A stretch of 64,000 nucleotides of DNA from Coenobita brevimanus (Eukaryota; Arthropoda; Malacostraca; Decapoda; Coenobitidae): positions 41,483,695 through 41,547,694 of the forward strand of contig CM064669.1 of assembly GCA_032717465.1 (NCBI GenBank), written 5' to 3'. The notes below the pieces were generated by a model. The model was not told where the DNA came from. It searched no databases and was given only the letters and a program-made list of their open reading frames with translations. Positions 22,691 through 34,905 of the stretch are shown one piece after another; position 1 is the stretch's first letter; each line of letters starts with the position of its first letter. The translations under genes and the position numbers were made by a program.

Positions 22691-23007
22691 TCTCTTCCAT
22701 ATTATGTTATACCCAGAATGAGTCACCAGCTGACGCAGTTAACAGTCATTCGATTGAACTGTTCAAAACTAGGTTAGAATGAGTTTTGTTGGTCTAATTT
22801 AGTCAATGACAGAATGTTTCCTCTATTCCTGTACATTCCTGGTTCAGCCTTTCCCTCTGGTTTGGTGCATTTCTGTTTTTTCTGCTTAAACAGCACACTG
22901 GAGCGCAGGCACAGGTGGATGGGGAGCGCCTACATATTATATTACTTCTCCCTCACGATTAAAGTAGCAACGTGTACCTGGACATTTGTTCATGGTATCT
23001 TCTCGAT
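22691..23007. other. Unassigned, possibly a LINE C-terminal scrap
   Basis: Plus strand at 22,735-22,785 reads VNSHSIELFKTRLE, resembling the NSFKxRLD ending of CR1/Jockey-like proteins. The rest is unassigned. Confidence 0.35.
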
Positions 23008-23127
23008 AAGGGTTGTAAGACAATTTGAGGTACCGCTAGTTGTAACTCTCTCTCTCTCTCTCTCAATGATATCCCCAGGGACACAAATTTCCACTCCTGT
23101 AAGACAATTTGAGGTACCGCTAGTTGT

Positions 23128-23195
<68 letters not shown>

Positions 23196-23356
23196 GACTT
23201 CCCCAGGGACACAAATTTCCACTCCTGTAAAACAATTTGAGGTACCGCTAGCTGTAACTTGCTCTCTCTCTCTCTCTCTCTCTCTCTCAATGACTTCCCC
23301 AGGGACACAAATTTCCACTCCTGTAAAACAATTTGAGGTACCGCTAGCTGTAACTT

Positions 23357-23393
<37 letters not shown>

Positions 23394-23420
23394 GACTTCC
23401 CCAGGAACACAAATTTCCAC
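23008..23420. repeat. Minisatellite with an embedded variable (CT)n in each unit
   Basis: A core of about 70 bp (AATGACTTCCCCAGGGACAC, AAATTTCCACTCCTGTAA, then CAATTTGAGGTACCGCTAG) is repeated about four times, and each core is separated by a (CT)n stretch of different length (about 22, 60, 26 and 30 bp). On the minus strand this reads EREREQVTASGTSNC repeats. Early units have GTAAGAC and later units GTAAAAC, so the last copies are the most alike. Confidence 0.9.
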
Positions 23421-23623
23421 TCCCTCTCCCTATACTCAATCTCTCCCTTCCCCCGTCGTTCCAAACGTCTCATTCATACCCTCGAGGGAAATAACAAGGT
23501 CTAATAAATATTTTTAAGACCTTGGGAAATACAGTTCTACGTAGTCCTTCGGATCTACAGTACAGTACACGCATGGACACGCACATTTATTCTTTAGCAT
23601 TCACACACGTGGAACACTTACAT

Positions 23624-23627
<4 letters not shown>

Positions 23628-23698
<71 letters not shown>
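23628..23698. repeat. (AC)35 microsatellite
   Basis: Uninterrupted dinucleotide array. Confidence 0.97.
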
Positions 23699-25059
<1,361 letters not shown>

Positions 25060-25325
25060 CATTCAGGTCATTCCCACACATGAGAAGGCTAAAAGTAAAC
25101 TAGAGGAGCACCCAGTGGAACGCCTCTCTCAGACAAGGGCAAACTAATTCCGGATCTAGAATCTGTAATACGATCCGCATCGGTCCCAAAAGTTAACCGA
25201 TTGTTCACTGGAACATGGGCTATCTACTCACAAAATTTGGTCCAAATCTCTTTTAATTTTTGAGTAATCCTTCTGACAAACTAACAAACTAACAGGGCTG
25301 AAAACATATTCTGGTTGGAAAGAAT
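25060..25325 (+). repeat. Interspersed repeat resembling RTE-type 3' ends
   Basis: TTGAGTAATCCTTCTGACAA followed by ACTAACAAACTAACAGG and GCTGAAAACATATTCTGG matches the pattern seen at 47.9-48.05 kb (TTATCGTGCTAACAGACGCA, then CTGAAAACAATACC). Such ends occur widely on RTE-derived and SINE-like repeats in marine invertebrates. No protein part remains. Confidence 0.5.
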
Positions 25326-25566
25326 AATATAAAAGAAAGCATCAACATGCAATATGCAAGATAAACAGCTTATGAAAAGGCCTTATGAACTTAATAAAAT
25401 ACGCCTCAAAGAGTGTGACAGTAAAATATATATACATATAACAAACAAATCTTCAGGTGCAGTATCATAAACGTCACCATAACCGACATATAGAAAGAAT
25501 CAAATAAAATACGCAAAATAAATAACTTTGAAAGAGGTGCTACGATGTCAAGGATAATACGGCTAT

Positions 25567-25569
<3 letters not shown>
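25326..25569. other. Unassigned AT-rich sequence
   Basis: No feature recognised. Confidence 0.4.

Positions 25570-25637
<68 letters not shown>
25570..25637. repeat. (GA)34 microsatellite
   Basis: Uninterrupted dinucleotide array. Confidence 0.98.
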
Positions 25638-25640
<3 letters not shown>

Positions 25641-26584
25641 ATGGCATTATGAGAGAGAAGACGTCCCATGCAAATCCTCTCCTTTGAGCATCTTCCTTTG
25701 ACACCAGCACTACTAGAGAATCCTTGATCATGCGAATGAATACGACTCGACGGGGATATTGCTTCTCTGTTCATCACCTTCATCATCATTTTAATCACTA
25801 TCATCCTTGTCATAACCATAATCAGTGTCTTAATCACCTGATAATAAAGGGAGGATTAAGAGCCTATTTTCCAACTACGTTTCTCCCACCTAGCACTAAA
25901 CCCTCTGAGGCTATTATGGCTCAATCATAACAGATGAAGTTTGTCAGTGTTAGCTGAAACAGAATACAAAATTGTCTCAACAATGACAATGTTCTTGACA
26001 CAGGTATGAACACGCTGATATTTTCCTCAATCGAATAAATCCGTTTGGCATTATCTAAAGTTAATACGACACAAGACGCAACCACAAGACTGAATGCACC
26101 CACTACGGTCGCTAAAAATGTAAATTTGTAGGAATCCCAATCTTCACCAGACTTCATTTGCACAAACCTAGCCCAGAATTTTCGTCTATCTGAAGCGTAT
26201 TTAAGGTACCTCAGTGGAAGAAAAAGACAACACTACGGTTGACTCTACACCCTTTCCATCATGCTTCTGTTAAACTAGCACACACCTGAATGTTGATATA
26301 TTATTAAAACACTAAATGATAGATGAGGAGATGGCAATTTATGGTCAAATTAGAATAAAACGGGCACAGCAAACAACTCCCTTTACTTTGCTGTAAGCGT
26401 TTTTCATAAATTAGCAACATCAGTCTGACCTCTTTCTTATCCAAAAGATACCGATCCACCCACTCACCCATTCATCCATTCACCTATCCACCCACCCTCT
26501 CACCAACCCAACCGTTCATTAATCCGTTCATTAATCCACCCGCCCACTGTACCCCGATACTCTGCCAGCAGGATGATTCCAAGT

Positions 26585-26587
<3 letters not shown>
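25638..26587. other. Unassigned sequence
   Basis: A minus-strand frame at 25,921-26,163 contains a hydrophobic run (TFLATVVGAFSLVVASCVVL) but has no other support and is probably chance. A CCCACTCACCCATTCATCC-type degenerate run lies at about 26,455-26,545. Confidence 0.4.
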
Positions 26588-26676
<89 letters not shown>

Positions 26677-26705
26677 CACAATAATTATCCATCCATCCAT
26701 CCATC
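26588..26705. repeat. (GA)15, (AC)27 and (ATCC)5 cluster
   Basis: Three separate arrays: (GA)n at 26,588-26,617, (AC)n at 26,621-26,674 and (ATCC)n at 26,687-26,705. Confidence 0.95.
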
Positions 26706-27050
26706 ATCCAATCCTACGTTGCCCCATGAGGAGCGTAGGAACCCGGGGTTAGGCAGTTGGTCCTGACATTTAAGATGAGAGTGACTAATCTCACTCATCC
26801 CTGAGTGGCATTACGTGAGCAATAAACCCCAACTATTATTGTATAAATACTAGTGTTTCTTTGTTTTCTTTTGCCAGTGCCCCCCTCCCCTCTCCCTCCC
26901 CCTTCCCGTCCATCTTCCCCGCCTCTCTCTCTCTCTCTCTCTCTCTCTATTATAAACCACTATGAATAGTATGAATAGAGTTATTGGAGATGGATTATTT
27001 GTTTAACACGGTAGGAAAACGCTAAGAATCTGACACATGCACACACCAGT

Positions 27051-27053
<3 letters not shown>
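26706..27053. other. Unassigned sequence with (CT)n
   Basis: GC-richer sequence at 26,706-26,830, which may be an unrecognised repeat, then a C/T-rich segment with (CT)n at 26,921-26,949. Confidence 0.4.

Positions 27054-27107
<54 letters not shown>
27054..27107. repeat. (AC)27 microsatellite
   Basis: Uninterrupted dinucleotide array. Confidence 0.97.
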
Positions 27108-27108
<1 letters not shown>

Positions 27109-27834
27109 CCTTACTGAACGATGTGTGCAGGCAACATAACTGATGTCTTTTTATATCTTAGTCTTGCTATGGCTAAACAATTATAGAAAGCTGTATCATG
27201 GCACTGAAGTTAGAAACAATGTCCACGAAATTATTTAGTGTGACAGTCTTGTCCCCACTCCACAGTTCATTGAGAGTGGTTAGGGCACAGGGTTTCTCTG
27301 GGTGGAGGTTTTAATAGAACGTGTTTTATTTCCGCAGCCAGAGGTTCTAACAGACAGCATTTTTAAACTAACCGTGATTCTTATTGGAAATTCATCAGGG
27401 CTAACTCTGATAACAATTTTTCTCCCTCTGGTTTCATAGCCTGTTGCTGCAGGATGGGGCTGCACAGTTTTGCTCGGTTTTTCATACTCTATTTTTACTG
27501 CTGTCGGCCCACATCAAGGTGAACATTCACAGCAGATGCTCGTAACTCGTTTCATGTTCTTGCACATGTTGGCACCCTTTTGGTTCTATTGATGACAGAC
27601 AGACTCCCTCACACAGACATGATCAATACAACACTTCGAATTTCGCATGCGCAATTCTTCTTACAGCCACTCCTTCCCCATTCGTGCTTAAGGAAACGGA
27701 TTGTTCCTGCAGTGAACATAATATGGGCCGGTACAGTTGCAGATTCAGACCGCCAGACGACTACAGAGAGGGGGGGGGGGTCACTGTTCTGAGAAAAATA
27801 GTAAGGAAGGAATGAACATGGATATCGCCTGACG
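27108..27834. other. Unassigned sequence
   Basis: No coding region or repeat ends are recognised. A run of about 10 G lies near 27,771-27,780. Confidence 0.4.
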
Positions 27835-27950
27835 TAATAGCAGGTAATAAGTTTGGGCAATGAGGGTGTTCTGGTGACCTCCACACGCATTACCAATGTA
27901 GTTTTCCATTTAGCCACCAACCCCCCTACACAGAAACGTGGGTTTCGCCT
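27835..27950 (-). repeat. Possible SINE-like repeat
   Basis: The minus strand reads GGTGGCTAAATGGAAAACTA, which fits an A-box (TGGCTAAATGG), followed by GTAATGCGTGTGGAGGTCAC. A canonical B-box is not clear. I recall similar sequence as a dispersed crustacean repeat, but cannot verify that here. Confidence 0.25.
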
Positions 27951-28029
27951 ATGATTAACAGCAATATTCATCGTCATCATCATCATCATAATCTCTGCCA
28001 CATATGTTATCAAACGCGATTGCAAGTTC

Positions 28030-28165
28030 TACATTACATAATTTTTTGCAATGCTTTCTCGTTGTCTGATGGCGTGCTTTATTCCTCCCTGAAGCGTAGC
28101 GATAATCTCTCCGTAGGCGGCTATGTCCTCGGTTGTTGCAGTGTCATTCATGATGTAGTTGTTTG
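28030..28165 (-). CDS. Unassigned short coding-like frame
   Basis: On the minus strand a methionine-initiated frame reads MNDTATTEDIAAYGEIIATL and continues to an ending IAKNYVM with TAG, 42-43 residues. It is charged, helix-like and balanced in composition, unlike the low-complexity frames around it. Immediately upstream, another frame reads QDYNPSKVFPSLLRALESR and then a stop. I do not recognise the product. It may be the 3' part of a decayed mobile element or an exon; chance cannot be excluded. Confidence 0.25.
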
Positions 28166-28310
28166 GCTTCAGATTCAGGAATTCCGGCTCTCCAGAGCCC
28201 TCAACAGCGAAGGGAAGACCTTACTAGGGTTGTAGTCCTGGTAGGAATGGCTAACAATGGTCGGTAAGGATCCTAATTTACCTGGGTGGTGACGCAGAGG
28301 TGAGGCTTAA

Positions 28311-28600
28311 TTAGGCTCCTGCACTCTGATTGACTGTTGGCTTCCGGTGGCCGCTGACGTAATAAGCTGGGCCTGTGTTTTGGCTTGCTGCAGGTCTCCT
28401 CATGCTAGGTAATGCTTGTACCTCTTGGGCTTGGACATTTATTGAAAGGTTAAGTTCCTTGATATACTCGTACAATACCCCAAGTATAAGGAGCCGGCGG
28501 TTGTCGCTACACCTAGCCAAAACTTCGGTGATCCTTTCAAGGTCCTCCTTGGTGATGATGGCACGGTGCTCCTGCCGCACGTGGTTCGTAGGGGCGCTAT
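28311..28600 (-). CDS. Unassigned coding-like frame next to (GT)n
   Basis: Read on the minus strand and leaving out the microsatellite-encoded HTHT part, about 95 residues are open: VRQEHRAIITKEDLERITEV, then ARCSDNRRLLILGVLYEYI and AASQNTGPAYYVSGHRKPT, ending GA and a stop at 28,311. The composition is that of a real protein, with a predicted amphipathic helix around KEDLERITEVLARCSDN. No start codon is available except within the repeat (MATHTHT), so the true 5' end is lost or lies upstream as a separate exon. I do not recognise the family. It could be a remnant of a mobile element or a host exon. Confidence 0.35.
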
Positions 28601-28602
28601 AG

Positions 28603-29144
<542 letters not shown>

Positions 29145-30329
29145 GCAAACAGGGTCCGAGGACTTATTTTGCTGAGTGTGAGCAATAGTATATTTGAAGT
29201 AATACTGCAAGTTTATCCAGCACTGGTAAGATTACATTTTGACTATGTCGTTCAATTCTGGTATGAGTACTGTATAATGAATGTAAATCCTTTAGATGTG
29301 CTGAAAAGAATGATAAAAGGGATAAATGATATTCGGAACCTTTCATATGAAGACAGACTGTAACTAGATGCCATCTCACGATAACTCACCACCCGCATGA
29401 CCGGAAAGATTTTCCTCAGCACATAATTTTGCACCTCCATTTCTAATTTGATGCAAATTCAAAATGTAAAACACACACAAAGTCAGCCAGCCAACCTCGC
29501 AACTGAAAACATTACCACTCCTCTCGCTTCGCAACGCGGGTGGTAAACGAACGGAGTGGTAATGTCTTCAGTTGTGAGGTTGGCTGGCTGGCTTTGTTTG
29601 TGTGCGGGTAAACAAGATATTTCATGAACGGCTTGAGCTATCAACATGAAACTTTCAGGGTATCAAGATATAGCCAAAATCTTGGACGATTTCGAAAATG
29701 GGCACACAGGGTCAAGGTCAAGATCACCAAAGGTCAACCAGTTGACCTTTCGGAGCCGTTTTGGTGACCTTGACCTTGTCCCCATGTTGCCATTTTCGAA
29801 CTGTCCAAGATTTTGGCCATATCTTGATACCCTGAAACTTCCATACTGATAGCTCAAGCCGTTCATGAGATATCTTGTTTACTCACACACAAACAAAACC
29901 AACCAGCCAACCTCACAACTGAAAACATTACCACGCCGTTCTCTTCGCAACGTGAGTTGCAAAGACTAAGTCCGCACTCACTTGAATGGCATAGAGTAAG
30001 GGGAGACTAAAATGAGATATTTATGTCAATGAAGGGAATAAAAACGAGAGATATTGGCAAGGTGGGATACTTAAACGGAGCATATAGGATAGGATTCGAA
30101 CTATAGGGTTCAAAATAGTATACAGGTAGAAACTAGTTTGGCAACAGTATGTTAACGAAAAGATATAGTTGCTCCCCCTTCCACTGAGAGTTTTAAGCAT
30201 AGGCTAGATAAGTGGAGGACAAGTTTGGGTTGTAATTTTAAAAATTCTGATTACTAATTCATTCCTCTTTTTCGTTTCCGGGTTTCTCTGCGATAGCTTC
30301 TTTCTCTTTTCGTACTTCCTTATACAGTA

Positions 30330-30361
<32 letters not shown>

Positions 30362-30570
30362 ACTGCGTGTAGTTCCTTTTCACTTTTTCTTGCCGGTTTT
30401 GGTTGCAGGGTTTGGTGGGCGGGGTAGAGCTTTCCTAACTCTCTTAGTTTTCTTGTATTCTAGCAGTGTAGTCGCTGTCTTACTGGAGCTGCCTAGCATG
30501 GGCCAACTGACCTACTCCAGTTATCCTTTCTACTTATGCTGTTACGTTTTTAAAAGTGTAAAAATGAAGA
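29145..30570 (+). mobile_element. CR1-like LINE 3' end, split by a fold-back element
   Basis: The first part (29,145-29,368) reads LVRLHFDYVVQFWYEYC and RMIKGINDIRNLSYEDRL, the C-terminal tail of a CR1-like protein. After an insertion the tail resumes near 29,963 with SLEWHRVRGRL, continues past VWQQYVN and ends with LRVLSIG-type remains near 30,200. The 3' UTR at 30,385-30,545 (GCAGGGTTTGGTGGGCGGGG and ACTCCAGTTATCCTTTCTAC) is homologous to that of the CR1-like element at 13.64-13.83 kb. Closely related tail sequence occurs at 55.3-56.3 kb. Confidence 0.75.
29369..29962. mobile_element. Fold-back element inserted in the CR1-like tail
   Basis: Long imperfect inverted repeats surround a centre near 29,740 (GGTCAAC-CA-GTTGACC). 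CAGGGTATCAAGATATAGCC at 29,656-29,675 recurs inverted at 29,815-29,834 with one mismatch, and GAGGTTGGCTGGCTGG near 29,576 is mirrored near 29,905. An extra outer copy of the end (ACTGAAAACATTACCACTCC at about 29,500) makes the left side a second, smaller hairpin. It carries GACCTTGACC motifs, as does the repeat at 47.7 kb. It interrupts CR1-like coding sequence; ACTA occurs on both sides but is too short to prove a target duplication. Confidence 0.65.
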
Positions 30571-30628
30571 TACTCCAGTTATCCTTTCTACTTATGTTGT
30601 TACGTTTTTAAAAGTGTAAAAATGAAGA
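30513..30628. repeat. 58-bp tandem duplication
   Basis: A unit starting TACTCCAGTTATCCTTTCTA at 30,513 is repeated from 30,571 with a single visible difference (ATGC versus ATGT). It is a recent duplication at the end of the CR1-like 3' UTR. Confidence 0.95.
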
Positions 30629-31367
30629 TATGAGAAACTGAAGACAAGTAAGTGAGTGTGTGGATATAAGCGAAAGTGAATATGACTATGAAACTAAATG
30701 TGAAAGTTTAAAATCTGTGTTAAAAGAGTCTGAAGCTAAACTGTAAGCGAAAAAAAAGTGGGCGAAGATAGTCAAAGTGAAGAAAGTCAATATGAAACTG
30801 AGGAGCCAAGAGTGAAGTAAAGATGAAGGTAAAAGCTTAAATGAGGAGGCTGAAGATATGGGCTCAACTGAAACGCAAAGTGAAGCTGAAGTGAAAGACA
30901 AATCTGATGAAAATTAATATGAAACTTATTAAGATGAGGGACAGCAGAAAAAGATAACATGTATTTAATGGCAGAAACAGAAAAGGAGATAATGGCTGAT
31001 AATGAATATGAAATGACGTGGAAGTGATGCTTACAAAATTGAAAGAAGGTGAGTAGAAGTCAAAATATGGTAAATGCAAGTGAAGATACGTAGCAATGAG
31101 GATCAGGAAATTGAAAACGATGCTGCTTCACGGTGAAAATGACGATACTAGAGTGAAAATGAACTATCTCAGCCTGCATCATCAACAGCAGCGTCTTAAT
31201 AATTCTTCTTGGGCGCGAAATTTACTTCATTAGGGCCGTGATTAATGAAGATCCCCGACCCTCAAAAAATACACGAAAATAAAAGAGAAGAATCTGGTGT
31301 ACCGATAATGATCTCTTCTTTCTTGTAGGCAGTAAGTACTTTGAAAACATCTCAGGTAACTATTCAG
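30629..31367. other. Purine-rich low-complexity and unassigned sequence
   Basis: GTGAAAGT, GAAGCTGAAGTGAAAG and related words to about 31,090, then unassigned sequence. No gene is supported. Confidence 0.5.
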
Positions 31368-31571
<204 letters not shown>

Positions 31572-31789
31572 TAAGAAAAATGAAAATCTTACGTTTATCT
31601 GTAGGAGGTGGGAAGGCGGAAGATAGGGCGGAAGGAAGGGCGTGTGATGTGGCTTTAGTATGATACATAACTTTCATCAAAAAAACATTAAATATTCCCA
31701 ACACTGCAACATAAATTTTTCACGACACCATCAGTGCGGGTACTGAAGCATCTTATAAAATCCAGACATTTGGTGTATATTGGTTGGGC

Positions 31790-32017
31790 TTAAGAGGCGA
31801 GAAGGGACAGGAGATGAGGCCAATGAATAAATCGGCTCGCCCCAATGTGACCTGTCAAGCGGAAAGCGTCATAAAAACCAGATGTGCGGAGAAGAGTCGG
31901 GTCGGCTGAGATCGTATCAGGTTTCGTCTTCGCGTCAAGGCCGTATTTCTTGCTGGCTTCGTCGCAATACCTCTGCTTCAGCGAATTATTTTGCATGTAA
32001 AGCCTTAACCTCTTCAC
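31790..32017 (-). CDS. Candidate exon or unassigned coding-like frame
   Basis: The minus-strand 75-residue frame has protein-like composition: KQRYCDEASKKYGLDAKTK, then TISADPTLLRTSGFYDAFRL. The local base composition is GC-richer than its surroundings. A potential splice acceptor (TCGCTGAAGCAG) precedes RYCDEASKKYG and a weak GT lies after RTS, so an exon of about 95 bp is conceivable. No family is recognised and no neighbouring exon is visible. Chance or a decayed repeat remain possible. Confidence 0.25.
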   Translation of the reverse strand: MKRLRLYMQNNSLKQRYCDEASKKYGLDAKTKPDTISADPTLLRTSGFYDAFRLTGHIGASRFIHWPHLLSLLAS

Positions 32018-32112
32018 TCCGATTACGCTTCTTTACTTCATTTTACCTAATTTCACACGTTACTCAGCTTCGAAGAGACTTTCTGAAATTTATGAGTTCA
32101 GTATAACCTCCA

Positions 32113-32204
32113 TTAACCCATTCACTATAAGGCGTTTCCCATAAGCTGAAATAAATCGCCAGGTAGGAATGATAAAAATAATTTCGTCGGAATCATGGGG
32201 TTAA
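32113..32204. mobile_element. Possible very short piggyBac-type MITE
   Basis: TTAA at 32,113-32,116 is followed by CCCATTCACTATAAGGCG, and TTAA at 32,201-32,204 is preceded by the inverse of CCCCATGATTCCGACG. TTAA flanks with CCC-starting ends fit piggyBac insertions. The 92-bp length and loose inverted repeats keep this tentative. Confidence 0.35.
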
Positions 32205-33515
32205 TAACCTCTTGCATGTTACTGGTACAAACTGTTTCTATATTAAGCAGATATATATAATTATAGACGGTATATAACATTCATTCATTCACAAAATGTG
32301 CGATGGATTAAAAAATGAAAAGAAAAGGACCTATGTAGTCTCTAGTGCCAACCTGAATTCGGCCACAAATCTCGCGACAAGGACACAGGAGTGTCAAGTG
32401 GAACTGCTACGTGATCCGGGCCAGGGATTTTTAAAAGGGGGAATATCTGAATGTGTATTCACCCAAGGATTTTGGTCTAACTTCAAGTCATCAAGAGCCA
32501 GTATGAGCCAAGCCTTAAGATTTCGGTGACAACTGTTAAGACTGGTTCAGCAAAGATTTATGATTATCCAGGATGACAGAAATGGTTGCCAATCCCAATC
32601 TTTCTACTCGCCAACATATAATATGAACTGCTCCCTTACATTAAGCTGTACATTCCTGAACAGTTCTCTCACTGTTAATGGTACTTTGTTTTTTTTTAGT
32701 CATTTTGAAATATCTAATTACTTCAGTTACAAGACCAGCTTGTAAGAAGCCATTTTAATGCCTCGTCTGAGAGTCACATTCTCGTACATCGATGATAAGC
32801 CCAGTAGGGGAATCCGCCTGGAAGCAGAAGTAGCCCAGACTGACGACCGACCCGAACCCAGAAGGAAGATACGCCCAGGGATACAAACGGTTCTCAACTC
32901 TCCGTATCCCCCCGAAAGAGGCTGGTGGATTGCGACGTCGGCATACAACCGCGCTCCCGGAGACTTTTTTTTTTTTTTTTTTTTTTTTGAGAGTCTGCAG
33001 TTCCGGTTTGTCGGTCCCTCTTACCTTTCTTTGTCAGGGGCACAGACTCTGACCCTGGCCCACAATGGACACATCAGTGCAGTAACATCCAACAACATAT
33101 TCACAAACTAAGTAGAGAACAACTGTGCAACCCCACTCCACAGAAGACCGTATGAAACCTATAGGATCACGACAAACGCAAATAACACCCAGTTACTTCT
33201 AACAAGACAAAGGGCACCTATGGCAGCCGCACTCAGCTCTAAAGTATTCTACCCTGATTAAAAATTAACCCCGCTGGAGGTGTAACGAAGGTCAAAATAT
33301 CGTTCCCCCCCCCAAAAAAAAAAAAAAAAAAAAAAAGTGCTTATCGGGTTCTTCCCTGGCCAGTCGTAAAGGGTGAAAGAATCCCGGTAAAGATTTAGCA
33401 GAAACCACAACTGGAATGTAAGTGTTTTGAGGTGTTTTATGATCATATATTATCATTTGCTGACACTTTTATTCTATGATACTTTTGTCACATGTTAACC
33501 CTCCCCTCGTTGGAT
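32205..33515. other. Unassigned sequence with homopolymer tracts
   Basis: A 117-residue plus frame at 32,758-33,111 is interrupted by a T23-encoded poly-Phe run (about 32,966-32,988), so it is not a gene. A C9-A24 tract lies at about 33,305-33,336. GC-richer sequence at 32,758-32,965 could be an unrecognised repeat. Confidence 0.4.
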
Positions 33516-33543
33516 CATTAATCCTCCCTGAGGAGGATTAATG
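33516..33543. other. Perfect 12-bp stem hairpin
   Basis: CATTAATCCTCC (33,516-33,527), loop CTGA, GGAGGATTAATG (33,532-33,543). No T-run follows, and in this animal-like context it is not a bacterial-type terminator. It may be a cruciform or the core of a small element. Confidence 0.8.
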
Positions 33544-33659
33544 TCATCTGAGACAGAAGTGAAATAGAAGAAAAGTGTTGGCCTATGATGAAATACACAA
33601 AGGAATGATTCAAAATACCTAAATTCTAGTTGTGGCTCCTGCTAAATATAGTTTAGAAT

Positions 33660-34320
33660 TTCACTCTTCATAAAATCTGGTCTGGGGAGAAAGTCTACCC
33701 CTATACAAATTTTGTTTTCCTGGTAAACGTAAAAAAAATAATCACGCATATCATCCTTGCCTAGGACCCCTGGGGCCAACCCTCACGAGGGTCCCACCCT
33801 GCCTAAAACCACTTGCAAAGTATTATGTTCCTAGTTTAAAAATAAAGCAATAACGTTGCCCTCCCAAGACTGGGTTTCCCAAAGGTGAGGGGAGCCCCAT
33901 CCTGACTGAAGCCTGATGCAGATGAAGGTTTACCACCGTGAGAAATTTCGCTTCCTAGGTAAAATAACTATGGCCGTGATTACCGACACTGTTTGGGATC
34001 CCCAGGGGCCGCGCCCCCCCTGGGAAGAGGCCCTTGGTTCTACCCTGCCCAATACCTGATCCTGATGAAGGTTTATCATTATGGAAAATTTCATATTCCA
34101 AGGTTTAAAAAATAATTAAACTATGGTCATCCATACCAGCGCTGACGGGGACGTGGGGAACGGCCTTTGGGATCCCATCCTGCTTAAAGCCTTGTTTGGG
34201 TGGATATCTACTACTGTTTGTTTGCTTACTTTCGTTTCTTCGAGGAGCTCCCCGGAGCTCCCGTTTCCCAATCAATGTGTTCTCCTAGAACCACTTCCTG
34301 CTCCTCCCCCATCCTGAAGA
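33660..34320. repeat. Degenerate tandem array, about four units of 110-145 bp
   Basis: Markers recur: TTTTCCTGGTAAACGTAAAA (33,715), GTTCCTAGTTTAAAAATAAA (33,826), TTCCTAGGTAAAATAACTAT (33,950) and ATTCCAAGGTTTAAAAAATA (34,094). They are separated by GGATCCCCAGGGGCC- or CCCATCCTG-type GC-rich segments and by GATGAAGGTTTA(C/T)CA. Divergence between units is substantial, so the array is old. Confidence 0.7.
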
Positions 34321-34353
34321 TAGCATGCCTTGTTCACTAGCTGGAGTGGTAAA

Positions 34354-34465
34354 ATGGAACACAAGCTAAAGATTTTACATCTAAACTCCAATGCGGTAAA
34401 GACAAAGACAACTGAACGACACATCTTCCTGCACGCGCGCGCACACACGCACAGGCACACGCGCG

Positions 34466-34534
<69 letters not shown>

Positions 34535-34905
34535 CACTAATATAAGAGATTGAACTCAAACAGGTACAACACTCTTTGCTTCACAAAATACACTGACAAA
34601 GCAAAACAAATAATGGGGAAGGAGGTTGGCTCATGGCCCTCATGCACTACAATATTCGTTTTACAAGCGCTACACAACAAAGAGACCAACAGGTAGCTAT
34701 CGAATGACAACAACGGATTGTAACATGGAGCATAAATATTTACGTACTACCACATCATGCCCTCCTGGATATACTCCATCACTCACGCCTCTTCAGAGCA
34801 TTCCCAACACGATAATTGTTGGTGGTCTCCTTGTGCAAGACCCTTTATGGCTAAACAAACAGGCACATGATATTCCGTGACCTTTCTTCAAGAAAAACAC
34901 AAATA
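34354..34905 (+). mobile_element. LINE endonuclease fragment split by a CA-rich microsatellite
   Basis: MEHKLKILHLNSNAVKTKTT resembles the start of an APE endonuclease (K-I-x-x-x-N-x-N-G pattern). After the microsatellite at 34,434-34,532 comes TALI then EIELKQ (compare the LIQET motif), GGWLMALMHYNIRFT, and IIVGGLLVQDPLWLNKQA in place of the usual IIVGDFN. The GDF residues are altered, so the copy is dead. Probably a Jockey- or I-like LINE 5' piece; no RT follows in frame. Confidence 0.6.
34434..34532. repeat. Imperfect GCGC/CA array within endonuclease coding sequence
   Basis: GCGCGCGCACACACGCACAG grades into pure (AC)n from about 34,470 to 34,532. It lies between two adjacent parts of one LINE endonuclease. 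Confidence 0.95.

Noticed and set aside
22959..23420. 153-residue E/R-rich minus frame
   Set aside because: It reads (CT)n as ERER and the minisatellite cores between; no gene context.
25921..26163. Minus frame with a hydrophobic run resembling a membrane segment
   Set aside because: Only 80 residues, no neighbouring coding signal; a single hydrophobic stretch is weak evidence.
32758..33111. 117-residue plus frame
   Set aside because: It contains a poly-Phe run encoded by a T23 homopolymer, which marks it as non-coding.
33516..33543. Rho-independent terminator
   Set aside because: The hairpin has no following T-run and the genome is eukaryotic by every other sign.
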